DNA of 10,795 nucleotides. Source: Comamonadaceae bacterium (GTDB lineage Bacteria > Pseudomonadota > Gammaproteobacteria > Burkholderiales > Burkholderiaceae_C). A program made the translations under genes and the position numbers. The stretch spans positions 1 through 10,795 of the forward strand of contig CANBRV010000058.1 in assembly GCA_947372005.1 (NCBI GenBank), given 5' to 3'. Shown piece after piece: positions 1 through 6,739 of the stretch (position 1 is the first letter of the stretch; each line of letters starts with the position of its first letter). The notes beneath the pieces are model-generated. The model made no database searches. It worked only from the letters and a program-made list of their open reading frames with translations, and was not told the DNA's origin.

Positions 1-1028
1 AGCATCGAGCCTGCTTTGGCAATGCTGTCGTAGTCCATGTCGGTTGCCATCATGATGTCGGCAGGTAACACGGGCATAGACGAGCCGCCTGGAATCACCG
101 CCTTCAAGGTGCGACCTTTGTCCGCATCTCGAATGCCGCCAGCAAGTTCCAATAGTTTGGAAAACGGTGTGCCCAGTGGAATTTCGTAATTACCAGGACG
201 CGCTACGTCGCCGCTGATCGAGAAAATTTTCGTTCCACCGTTGTTGGGTTTGCCGCATTCAAGATAGGCTGCGCCCCCATTGCGAATAATCCACGGCACT
301 GCCGCGAATGTCTCTGTATTGTTAATCGTGGTGGGCTTGCCGTACAAGCCAAAGCTGGCAGGGAAGGGCGGTTTAAAACGGGGTTGGCCTTTCTTGCCTT
401 CTAAAGACTCCAAGAGCGCGGTTTCCTCGCCGCAGATGTAAGCGCCAAAACCGTGGAAACCGTGGAGCTGGAAATTAAGTCCGCTACCCAAGATGTTCTC
501 GCCCAAATAACCCGCAGCGCGTGCTTCTTCCAGCGCTACTTCAAAGCGGTCGTAGGTCGCAAAAATCTCGCCGTGGATGTAGTTGTAACCAACGGATGCG
601 CCGATAGAAAAGCCCGCAATGATCATGCCTTCAATCACGATGTGGGGGTTGTATTGCAAGATGTCGCGGTCTTTGCAAGTGCCTGGTTCGCCTTCGTCGG
701 AGTTGCAAACAATGTACTTTTGACCTGGGAAGGTCTTGGGCATAAAGCTCCACTTCAAACCCGTCGGAAAGCCTGCGCCGCCGCGTCCGCGCAAGGCAGA
801 TTCTTTCAGCGTGGCAATGACTTGATCTTGTGTCAGCGGCTCTGATCCGCTACCGTCCTTGCCTAGAATTTTCTTCAAAGCCGCATAACCGCCGCGCGCT
901 TCGTAATCTTTGAGTGACCAATTTTTACCATCTAATCCCGCCATGATTTGCGGATTGATGTGGCGGCCGTGGAAGGATGTCTCAACGCCAGTCGCAGCAA
1001 ATTGCGAGAGTAAGTTTTGTACGCTCAT
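1..1028 (-). CDS. nuoF: NADH-quinone oxidoreductase subunit F (NuoF), 3'-truncated by window edge
   Basis: NuoF oxidises NADH on the cytoplasmic tip of complex I. It carries FMN and the N3 [4Fe-4S] cluster. Translating the minus strand from the ATG at 1028 gives 342 codons with no stop before the left edge. The family is usually about 430 residues, so roughly the last fifth is missing, including the expected C-terminal cysteines for cluster N3. Visible motifs are the glycine-rich GRGGAGFP at residues 81-88 (FMN/NADH site), DEGEPGTCKDR at 111-121, and GAYICGEETALLESLEG at 195-211. All three are hallmarks of the 51-kDa subunit family. The start codon overlaps the nuoE stop as ATGA (positions 1028-1025), so translation is probably coupled to nuoE, its partner in the NADH dehydrogenase module. 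The N-terminal sequence, with FHGRHINPQI, resembles Burkholderiales NuoF. Confidence 0.97.
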   Translation of the reverse strand, partial: MSVQNLLSQFAATGVETSFHGRHINPQIMAGLDGKNWSLKDYEARGGYAALKKILGKDGSGSEPLTQDQVIATLKESALRGRGGAGFPTGLKWSFMPKTFPGQKYIVCNSDEGEPGTCKDRDILQYNPHIVIEGMIIAGFSIGASVGYNYIHGEIFATYDRFEVALEEARAAGYLGENILGSGLNFQLHGFHGFGAYICGEETALLESLEGKKGQPRFKPPFPASFGLYGKPTTINNTETFAAVPWIIRNGGAAYLECGKPNNGGTKIFSISGDVARPGNYEIPLGTPFSKLLELAGGIRDADKGRTLKAVIPGGSSMPVLPADIMMATDMDYDSIAKAGSM

Positions 1029-1543
1029 TTGGCAGCCTCTGCTTTCAAACCGTCGAGGAGTGCATCCAGTTTGGCGTTGGTCATCAAGCTGCACATATCA
1101 CGGTCGTTGACCAGTAGCACAGGCGCGTCGGCGCAAGCGCCCAAGCACTCGCTAGGCTGCACGGTGAATACGCCGTCAGCCGTTGTGCCGTATGGCTCTA
1201 CGCCGAGGCGCTTGCAAACGTGGTCAAGTGCTTTTTGTCCGCCGCCATGCGCACCTAGTTGACAAGGCAAATTGGTACACACGTTCAGCTTGAACTTGCC
1301 CACAGGCGCTTGGTTGTACATGTTGTAGAAGGTCGTGACTTCGTGCACAGCAATCGTTGGCATACCGAGGTACGCGCCTATCGCAGCCTCAGATTCTGGC
1401 GATACGTAGCCCAGCTCTTGCTGTGCAATAGCCAAGCAAGCCATCACAGCTGATTGTTTTTGGTCTGCGGGGTATTTCGCAACTTCTTTGGCGAAGCGCG
1501 TTAATGTTGACGCAGAAAAGGCGGATTCAGAAAAGATGCTCAT
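1025..1543 (-). CDS. nuoE: NADH-quinone oxidoreductase subunit E (NuoE)
   Basis: This is the 24-kDa-type subunit of complex I, which binds the off-pathway [2Fe-2S] cluster N1a next to the FMN in NuoF. The protein is 172 residues from the ATG at 1543. Four cysteines in the family pattern are visible: C89 and C94 (CTNLPC) and C133 and C137 (CLGAC). The thioredoxin-like fold segment HEVTTFYNMY precedes them at about residues 68-77. A TTG codon lies directly before the ATG and would add one residue. I prefer the ATG, with an AGG nine bases upstream inside the end of nuoD. The gap to nuoD is six bases, and the stop codon overlaps the nuoF start by four bases. The gene is complete, with family-typical length and no missing ligands. 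Confidence 0.97.
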   Translation of the reverse strand: MSIFSESAFSASTLTRFAKEVAKYPADQKQSAVMACLAIAQQELGYVSPESEAAIGAYLGMPTIAVHEVTTFYNMYNQAPVGKFKLNVCTNLPCQLGAHGGGQKALDHVCKRLGVEPYGTTADGVFTVQPSECLGACADAPVLLVNDRDMCSLMTNAKLDALLDGLKAEAAK

Positions 1544-1549
1544 CAATAA

Positions 1550-2815
1550 TTACCTATCAATCTCACCAAACACAATGTCCATCGTGCCAATAATGGCGAC
1601 GGCGTCCGCAATCATGTGGCCTCGTGCCATTTCGTCTAGGCCAGCAAGGTGTGCAAAGCCTGGGGCGCGGATCTTCAAGCGGTAAGGTTTGTTTGCACCG
1701 TCGCTCACCATGTAGATACCGAATTCGCCTTTCGGGTGTTCAGTGCCCACATAGGCTTCGCCTTCTGGAACGCAAAAACCTTCAGTGAAAAGTTTGAAGT
1801 GATGGATGAGTTCCTCCATATTCGACTTCATCGACTCGCGATCGGGGCTAGCGACTTTGTGGTTGTCGGTAATCACAGGGCCAGCACCCTTGGCGGAATC
1901 TGCTTTGAGCCAAGCCACGCACTGCTGGATGATGCGGTTCGACTGCGCCATCTCTTCCATGCGAACCAAGTAGCGATCGTAGCTGTCGCCTGTTTTGCCA
2001 ACTGGAATATCAAAATTCATTTTGGCGTACACGTCATACGGTTGCTTTTTACGTAAATCCCACGCCACACCTGAGCCACGCAACATGGCGCCTGTAAAGC
2101 CCATATTGAGCGCACGTTCTGGCGTGACCACGCCAATGCCCACGGTGCGCTGCTTCCAAATGCGGTTGTCGGTGAGCAGCGTGTGGTACTCGTCCAAGCA
2201 CTTTGGGAAGCGGTTGGTGAAGTCTTCAATGAAGTCGAGCACCGAGCCTTGGCGGTTTTCGTTCAGTTTGGCGAGTGCCTTAGCGTTCTTGATCTTGCTG
2301 GCTTTGTACTGCGGCATTTGGTCCGGCAAGTCGCGGTACACGCCGCCTGGACGGAAATACGCCGCGTGCATACGCGCACCTGACACTGCTTCGTAGATAT
2401 CAAACAAATCTTCGCGCTCACGGAAAGCGTAGAGCATGATGGCCATCGCGCCGCAATCGAGCCCGTGGCAACCGACCCACAAGAGGTGATTCAAAATACG
2501 AGTGATTTCGGCAAACATCACGCGGATGTACTGAGCACGCTCAGGCACTTGGATGCCCATCATTTTTTCAATCGCTAGGCAATACGCATGCTCGTTGCAC
2601 ATCATCGAGACGTAGTCGAGACGATCCATGTACGGCAAGGACTGCATGTAGGTCTTGCTCTCGGCCAGCTTTTCAGTGGCACGGTGCAAAAGCCCGATAT
2701 GCGGATCGGCACGTTGAATGACTTCGCCGTCTAGCTCTAAAACAAGGCGCAGAACGCCGTGCGCGGCAGGATGTTGAGGACCAAAATTGAGGGTGTAGTT
2801 TTTAATTTCAGCCAT
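1550..2815 (-). CDS. nuoD: NADH-quinone oxidoreductase subunit D (NuoD)
   Basis: This is the 49-kDa-type subunit of complex I, which forms much of the quinone-binding pocket facing cluster N2 in NuoB. The protein is 421 residues, normal for the stand-alone NuoD found outside enterobacteria, where NuoC and NuoD are fused. The quinone-site signature FGPQHPAAHG is at residues 11-20. The DRLDYVSMMCNEHAY block follows at 64-78. By alignment with the bovine 49-kDa subunit, H19 and Y68 correspond to the histidine and tyrosine that hydrogen-bond the quinone head, and they have the same 49-residue separation. The C-terminal end FGEIDR is the usual family ending. A GAGGTG Shine-Dalgarno lies within the last codons of nuoC, two bases of gap separate the genes, and nuoE follows after six bases. 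Confidence 0.98.
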   Translation of the reverse strand: MAEIKNYTLNFGPQHPAAHGVLRLVLELDGEVIQRADPHIGLLHRATEKLAESKTYMQSLPYMDRLDYVSMMCNEHAYCLAIEKMMGIQVPERAQYIRVMFAEITRILNHLLWVGCHGLDCGAMAIMLYAFREREDLFDIYEAVSGARMHAAYFRPGGVYRDLPDQMPQYKASKIKNAKALAKLNENRQGSVLDFIEDFTNRFPKCLDEYHTLLTDNRIWKQRTVGIGVVTPERALNMGFTGAMLRGSGVAWDLRKKQPYDVYAKMNFDIPVGKTGDSYDRYLVRMEEMAQSNRIIQQCVAWLKADSAKGAGPVITDNHKVASPDRESMKSNMEELIHHFKLFTEGFCVPEGEAYVGTEHPKGEFGIYMVSDGANKPYRLKIRAPGFAHLAGLDEMARGHMIADAVAIIGTMDIVFGEIDR

Positions 2816-2817
2816 TT

Positions 2818-3492
2818 TTATTTCACCTCTGCGGCTGCTTGGGCAACTGGCGCAGGCTGCACATTGAGCACCGAACCCTTGATGCCACCATAATTTGTCT
2901 CGCGAATAATGCGTGGCGTGATCTCACGTGGCTCAATCGAAACGGGCTGATACACCACACGCTTGGCCACTTCGTCATAGCGCATTTCCACGTGACCGCT
3001 GGTCGGAAAATCTTTACGGAAAGGATGGCCAATAAAGCCGTAGTCGGTCAAGATACGGCGCAAATCGTTATGACCATCAAAAATAATGCCAAACAAATCG
3101 AAAGCTTCACGCTCAAACCAATTGGCGCTTGACCAAATGCTGGTCAGCGATGGCACGATGGGCATGTCGTCGTCAGCGGCAAATACCTTCAAGCGAACGC
3201 GCTGATTGAGGCTAACGGATAGCAGATGCGAGACCACACAGTAGCGGCTACCTTCATAAGTGCCTTCTTTGTAATCGGAATAATCGACACCACACACGTC
3301 AATCAGTTGCTCGAACTGACAACCCGATGCGTCTTTAAGGGCTTTAGCCACAGCAAGATAGTTTTGCGGGAAAACGGTGATGTTGAGCTCTCCCACATCA
3401 GCGCCAAACGAATCTATCGTGATGCTTTTGGCTTTGTCGCCAAGGATGGCGGCAATGTGAGATTTGAGTGCTTCTAATTTTGCAAGAGACAT
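2818..3492 (-). CDS. nuoC: NADH-quinone oxidoreductase subunit C (NuoC)
   Basis: This is the 30-kDa-type subunit of the hydrophilic arm of complex I. It has no cofactor and links NuoD and NuoB. The protein is 224 residues. The family signature runs from about residue 125 to 163: WFEREAFDLFGIIFDGH, then DLRRIL, DYGF and GHPFRKDFP. It is a separate gene from nuoD, as in most non-enteric bacteria. After the usual end of the family core (around RETNYGG) there is a tail of about 20 residues rich in Ala, Pro, Gln and Val. Its sequence is low-complexity and its role, if any, is unknown. A GAGGG ribosome binding site lies inside the 3' end of nuoB, three bases separate the two genes, and the nuoD start follows the nuoC stop after two bases. 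Confidence 0.98.
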   Translation of the reverse strand: MSLAKLEALKSHIAAILGDKAKSITIDSFGADVGELNITVFPQNYLAVAKALKDASGCQFEQLIDVCGVDYSDYKEGTYEGSRYCVVSHLLSVSLNQRVRLKVFAADDDMPIVPSLTSIWSSANWFEREAFDLFGIIFDGHNDLRRILTDYGFIGHPFRKDFPTSGHVEMRYDEVAKRVVYQPVSIEPREITPRIIRETNYGGIKGSVLNVQPAPVAQAAAEVK

Positions 3493-3495
3493 GAT

Positions 3496-3972
3496 TTAAG
3501 CCCTCGCAATCGTGTGGGTACGACGCACTTTTTGCTGTAATTGAATGATGCCGTACAGCAGTGCTTCAGCGGTTGGCGGGCAACCTGGCACGTAGACATC
3601 GACTGGCACGATGCGGTCGCAACCGCGCACGACCGAGTAGCTGTAGTGGTAGTAACCACCGCCGTTCGCGCAAGACCCCATCGAGATCACCCAGCGCGGC
3701 TCTGACATTTGGTCGTAGACCTTGCGCAGCGCAGGCGCCATCTTGTTACACAACGTGCCCGCCACAATCATCACGTCTGATTGACGGGGGCTAGGACGAA
3801 ACACGACACCAAAGCGGTCAAGGTCGTAGCGCGCGCAGCCCGCATGAATCATCTCGACTGCGCAGCAGGCAAGCCCAAACGTCATTGGCCACATCGAGCC
3901 TGTTTTAGCCCAGTTCACGATCGAGTCGTAACTCGTTGTGGCGAAGCCTTCTTTAAAAACGCCTTCAATCAT
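3496..3972 (-). CDS. nuoB: NADH-quinone oxidoreductase subunit B (NuoB)
   Basis: This is the PSST-type subunit that holds the terminal [4Fe-4S] cluster N2, the direct electron donor to quinone. The protein is 158 residues. Its ligands are the tandem cysteines C36 and C37 (GLACCAVEM), C101 (GSCANGGGYY) and C131 (VPGCPPTAEALLYG), all in the expected arrangement. The RFGVVFRPSPRQSD and AGTLCNKMAPALRKVYDQM blocks are strongly conserved in this family. One small oddity is an extra cysteine, C46 (HAGCARYD), where relatives that I recall have alanine. The start is supported by AAGGA five to six bases upstream of the ATG. The gene lies 31 bases after nuoA and three bases before nuoC. Confidence 0.98.
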   Translation of the reverse strand: MIEGVFKEGFATTSYDSIVNWAKTGSMWPMTFGLACCAVEMIHAGCARYDLDRFGVVFRPSPRQSDVMIVAGTLCNKMAPALRKVYDQMSEPRWVISMGSCANGGGYYHYSYSVVRGCDRIVPVDVYVPGCPPTAEALLYGIIQLQQKVRRTHTIARA

Positions 3973-4003
3973 TTTTATTCCTTATTCCCACATGATGCTT
4001 GCG

Positions 4004-4363
4004 TCATTCCCAATCTAGGGCGCCTTTTTTCCACATGTAGGCAAAGCCTACAACTACGATGGTCAAGAACGTCAACACTTCAATAAAACCAATTAAACCC
4101 AACTCCTTGAGCGAGGCAGCCCAAGGAAATAGGAACGCAATCTCTAAGTCAAAAAGAATAAACAAGATGGCGACTAAGTAGTAGCGCACATCGAACTTCA
4201 TGCGGGCATCTTCGAAAGCTTCAAAGCCGCATTCAAAAGCAGAATTTTTTGCCGCATCAGGGCGATTAGGGCCAAGGATGTAACCGAGAACCTGTGGAAC
4301 TACACCAACTGCAACGCCTACGATGATGAACAATAAAACGGGGAGATATTGATCGAGTTGCAT
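4004..4363 (-). CDS. nuoA: NADH-quinone oxidoreductase subunit A (NuoA)
   Basis: This is a small membrane subunit (ND3-type) of complex I, at the joint between the membrane and hydrophilic arms. The protein is 119 residues with three predicted transmembrane helices, at about 7-29, 61-81 and 90-110. The conserved loop between helices 1 and 2 holds ECGFEAFEDAR with Cys45. It is followed by KFDVRYYLVAILFILFDLE, in which D72 and E74 match the conserved acidic pair of the family. It is the first gene of the nuo operon and starts only 25 bases after the 3' end of tRNA-Leu. That 25-base leader is A/C-rich and has no evident Shine-Dalgarno sequence, which is unusual next to its neighbours. The first family-like residues follow this ATG directly, so the start is still well supported. 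Confidence 0.97.
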   Translation of the reverse strand: MQLDQYLPVLLFIIVGVAVGVVPQVLGYILGPNRPDAAKNSAFECGFEAFEDARMKFDVRYYLVAILFILFDLEIAFLFPWAASLKELGLIGFIEVLTFLTIVVVGFAYMWKKGALDWE

Positions 4364-4388
4364 GGCGTTTTAGCTGTTATTTTTGTGA

Positions 4389-4473
4389 TGGTGCCGTCGG
4401 CGAGACTCGAACTCGCACAGCTTTCGCCACTACCCCCTCAAGATAGCGTGTCTACCAATTTCACCACGACGGC
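4389..4473 (-). tRNA. tRNA-Leu (anticodon GAG)
   Basis: The minus strand folds into a complete class II tRNA of 85 bases including an encoded CCA (complement of 4389-4391). The 7-bp acceptor stem pairs GCCGTCG (4473-4467) with CGACGGC (4399-4393), followed by discriminator A. There is a 3-bp D stem with an AAATTGGTAGA loop and an anticodon stem CTATC/GGTAG with one G-U pair. The anticodon loop is TTGAGGG, giving anticodon GAG at 4439-4437, which reads CUC and CUU. The 13-base variable arm contains a GAAA loop, and the T arm is GCGAG/CTCGC with loop TTCGAGT. The long variable arm and the A discriminator agree with leucine. It lies between secG and nuoA on the same strand. I see no convincing promoter of its own. 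Confidence 0.97.
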
Positions 4474-4540
4474 ACTGATTTCAATCATGCCCAAAACGCT
4501 AGAGGATTTTGTGCGTTTGGACAGCCGACGAGTTTAACCT

Positions 4541-4555
4541 AAAAAGGGTAAACCC
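4541..4555 (-). terminator. Weak terminator-like hairpin after secG
   Basis: On the minus strand, 16 bases after the secG stop, GGGTTTACCC is followed directly by five T residues. The stem is only three to four base pairs with a two to four base loop, so it is at best a leaky intrinsic terminator. It would end the rpsO/pnp-to-secG transcript or reduce read-through into tRNA-Leu and nuoA. Position supports the call; stem strength does not. Confidence 0.3.
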
Positions 4556-4571
4556 GCCTCGATAAAAGCAG

Positions 4572-4928
4572 TTATTTTGTTGGAATTTGTGCCGCACCCG
4601 TTGCTGGCGCTGCTGGTGTTGATGTATTGACCGCTGGCAAGGTCACTGCTGGAGCAGCCGAATCAAGCACGCTGCCAGTGGCTACGGGCTTGAGATTACC
4701 AAAGTAGGCAAGAACGAGTGTGCACACAAAAAAGACAGCCGCCAAAATACCAGTGGTGCGGGACATGAAGTTTGCACCGCCTGATGCACCAAAGAGTGAG
4801 CCTGACGAGCCAGAGCCAAAGGCTGCGCCCATGTCGGCGCCTTTACCTTGCTGGATGAGAATGAGACCAACCATGACGATGGCAACGATCATTTGAATGA
4901 CGAGAACGATATTGAGTAGTGCGCCCAT
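4572..4928 (-). CDS. secG: Preprotein translocase subunit SecG
   Basis: SecG is the small auxiliary membrane subunit of the SecYEG channel. It aids SecA-driven protein export across the inner membrane. The protein is 118 residues. Helix 1 is at about 4-26. A conserved cytoplasmic loop follows, with IQQGKGADMGAAFG, GSSGSLFGASGG and NFMSRTT (residues 25-59), and helix 2 is at 60-77. The loop motifs are diagnostic of the family. After helix 2 comes a tail of about 40 residues rich in Ala, Thr, Pro and Val with no recognisable domain. Low-complexity tails of this kind are common in SecG. An AGGA lies about ten bases before the ATG. The gene follows tpiA after 35 bases and is probably on the same transcript. 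Confidence 0.96.
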   Translation of the reverse strand: MGALLNIVLVIQMIVAIVMVGLILIQQGKGADMGAAFGSGSSGSLFGASGGANFMSRTTGILAAVFFVCTLVLAYFGNLKPVATGSVLDSAAPAVTLPAVNTSTPAAPATGAAQIPTK

Positions 4929-4963
4929 TTGTGAATTTTCCTAGATGAAATATATAAAAAAGT

Positions 4964-5713
4964 TTAATTTGCTGCGGCAATGATGGTTAAAAAATCAGCC
5001 GCCTTGAGTGCTGCGCCACCAATGAGGCCACCATCAATATCCGCCATCGACAAAAGTGATGCGGCATTTGCAGCATTCATACTGCCGCCATATAAAATTT
5101 GAACGCGCTCTGCGGCGACTGAGCTGGCCGCATGAAGCTGCGCACGCAGCACTGCGTGAACCGCTTGCGCCATCTCTGGCGTTGCGGTCTTACCCGTGCC
5201 AATTGCCCACACAGGCTCATAAGCGACAACGATTTCGCTGATGCAGTGGCCGTTTTCATGAATGACAGCGGCCAGTTGACGTTTGACAACCTCTTCGGTC
5301 TTACCTGATTCACGCTCCGCAAGCGATTCGCCAACGCAAACAATAGGCGTGATACCTGCGGCCAAAGCTGCCTTGGCTTTCAGGGCAACCGATGTATCAG
5401 TTTCGCCATGATATTGGCGGCGCTCAGAGTGACCCACGATGGCGTATCGCACACCAAATTCTTTCAGCATGGCTGCGGACAGCTCTCCGGTAAAGGCGCC
5501 TTTCTCATGGCTAGAAATATCTTGACTACCTAGGGCGATCGCTGTGCCAGAGAGTAAGTTTTGAAGTTGACTCAAGTAAACTGCTGGCGCACACACGGCA
5601 ACACCCGCAGTTTGTGACGCATTCATTCCCGCCAAGATTGCCTTGCAGAGTTGCTCGTTATCGGCGAGCGATCCATTCATTTTCCAGTTGCCAGCAATGA
5701 GTTTTGTACGCAT
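4964..5713 (-). CDS. tpiA: Triosephosphate isomerase
   Basis: TpiA interconverts dihydroxyacetone phosphate and glyceraldehyde 3-phosphate in cytoplasmic glycolysis and gluconeogenesis. The protein is 249 residues, the normal length. All catalytic parts are present: N9 and K11 in AGNWKMNG, the electrophile H95 in VGHSERR, and the base E166 in AYEPVWAIGTGK. The mobile loop is at 167-175, and the phosphate-binding segments YGGS (208-211) and GGLIGGAAL (228-236) follow. I chose the ATG at 5713 because MRTKLIAGNWKMNG is the family N-terminus and an AAGGAG (5729-5724) lies ten bases upstream. An in-frame TTG at 5737 would add eight residues and overlap the upstream gene. The gene sits 17 bases after the PIG3-type oxidoreductase. 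Confidence 0.98.
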   Translation of the reverse strand: MRTKLIAGNWKMNGSLADNEQLCKAILAGMNASQTAGVAVCAPAVYLSQLQNLLSGTAIALGSQDISSHEKGAFTGELSAAMLKEFGVRYAIVGHSERRQYHGETDTSVALKAKAALAAGITPIVCVGESLAERESGKTEEVVKRQLAAVIHENGHCISEIVVAYEPVWAIGTGKTATPEMAQAVHAVLRAQLHAASSVAAERVQILYGGSMNAANAASLLSMADIDGGLIGGAALKAADFLTIIAAAN

Positions 5714-5730
5714 AGTTCTCAAGCTCCTTG

Positions 5731-6726
5731 TTACCAAGTTAAAACGATTTTCCCGATATGCTGATTTGATTCCATCAGCTGGTGTGCCTCTGCCGCCTGC
5801 ATGGCAGGGAAGGTTTTGAATAACACAGGTTTGATGGTTTTATTGGCAAGAAGTGGCCATACACGCTCTTTGAGCGATGCAGCAATGTCAGCCTTAAACG
5901 CCACCGAACGCGGACGCAACGTGGAGCCTGTAATCGTTAAACGTTTACGCAAAATCAGACCTGCATTAGCCTCCGATTTTGTTCCGCCTTGAATGGCAAT
6001 GATGACGATGCGACCATCTTCCGCCAAGCATTCCACTTCGCGCTTGACGTAATCTCCAGCGACCATATCTAGCACCACGTCGACACCTCTGCCGTTCGTA
6101 ATGGTTTTTACTTCAGCTACAAAATCTTGTGATTTGTAATTGATCGCATAGTCCGCACCAAGGTCTAAACAAGCTTTGCACTTGTCATCCGAGCCAGCCG
6201 TTGCAATCACGATCGCGCCAAAAGCCTTGCCTAATTGAATCGCCGTTACACCGATACCGCTGGTACCGCCTTGGATGAGCAGTGTCTCGCCTTTTTGTAG
6301 GCGTCCGCGATCCATGACGTTGCTAAAAACGGTAAAAAACGTTTCAGGTAGCGATGCCGCTTCAATATCCGTCAGACCTTCAGGCACAGGTAAACATTGG
6401 CCGATAGGGGCAACACAAAGCTCTGCGTAACCACCGCCAGCCACCAAAGCACACACGCGATCACCTAGTTTGAAACCTGCATCCCGCATGGCGTTTTCGT
6501 CGCCACCCACAATCGTTCCTGCTACCTCTAGGCCAGGAATATCCGATGCGCCCGCAGGCACGGGGTAATGCCCCATACGCTGCAAGACATCAGGGCGATT
6601 GACCCCTGATGCCGTGACGCGAATGAGGAGTTCACCCGAGCCCGTGCTGGGAGTGGCAGGATCAGGTCGAGTGCTCAGCACCAGAACTTCTGGTGCACCA
6701 AACGTTGTGATTTCAATGACTTGCAT
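5731..6726 (-). CDS. NAD(P)H quinone oxidoreductase, PIG3 family
   Basis: This is a zinc-independent medium-chain dehydrogenase/reductase of the quinone oxidoreductase type, closest to the PIG3 (TP53I3) subfamily. Such enzymes reduce quinones with NADPH in one-electron steps; the physiological substrate here is unknown. The protein is 331 residues. The N-terminal GroES-like domain contains ASGVNRPDVLQR (39-50) and IPGLEVAG (63-70). The conserved LPETFFTVFSNV follows at 126-137. The Rossmann nucleotide-binding motif is GGTSGIG at 153-159, followed by VIATAGSDDKCKACLDLGAD. No zinc-ligand cysteine cluster is seen. The ATG at 6726 is 13 bases after the pnp stop and lacks a clear Shine-Dalgarno, so translation may be coupled to pnp. 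A gene of this family between pnp and tpiA is a layout I recall from Burkholderiales. Confidence 0.93.
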   Translation of the reverse strand: MQVIEITTFGAPEVLVLSTRPDPATPSTGSGELLIRVTASGVNRPDVLQRMGHYPVPAGASDIPGLEVAGTIVGGDENAMRDAGFKLGDRVCALVAGGGYAELCVAPIGQCLPVPEGLTDIEAASLPETFFTVFSNVMDRGRLQKGETLLIQGGTSGIGVTAIQLGKAFGAIVIATAGSDDKCKACLDLGADYAINYKSQDFVAEVKTITNGRGVDVVLDMVAGDYVKREVECLAEDGRIVIIAIQGGTKSEANAGLILRKRLTITGSTLRPRSVAFKADIAASLKERVWPLLANKTIKPVLFKTFPAMQAAEAHQLMESNQHIGKIVLTW

Positions 6727-6739
6727 GATCGCGGATGAC

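Noticed and set aside
453..845. Plus-strand open frame of 130 codons
   Set aside because: It is entirely antisense to nuoF, whose conserved FMN/NADH motifs are encoded on the minus strand in this interval.
4474..4540. Promoter for tRNA-Leu and nuo, such as CATGAT near 4487
   Set aside because: No -35 match at a suitable spacing and only a partial -10 match, so I do not call it.
5714..5737. Longer tpiA start at a TTG
   Set aside because: The family N-terminus begins at the ATG at 5713, which has AAGGAG upstream; the TTG start would overlap the upstream gene and place that site inside the coding region.
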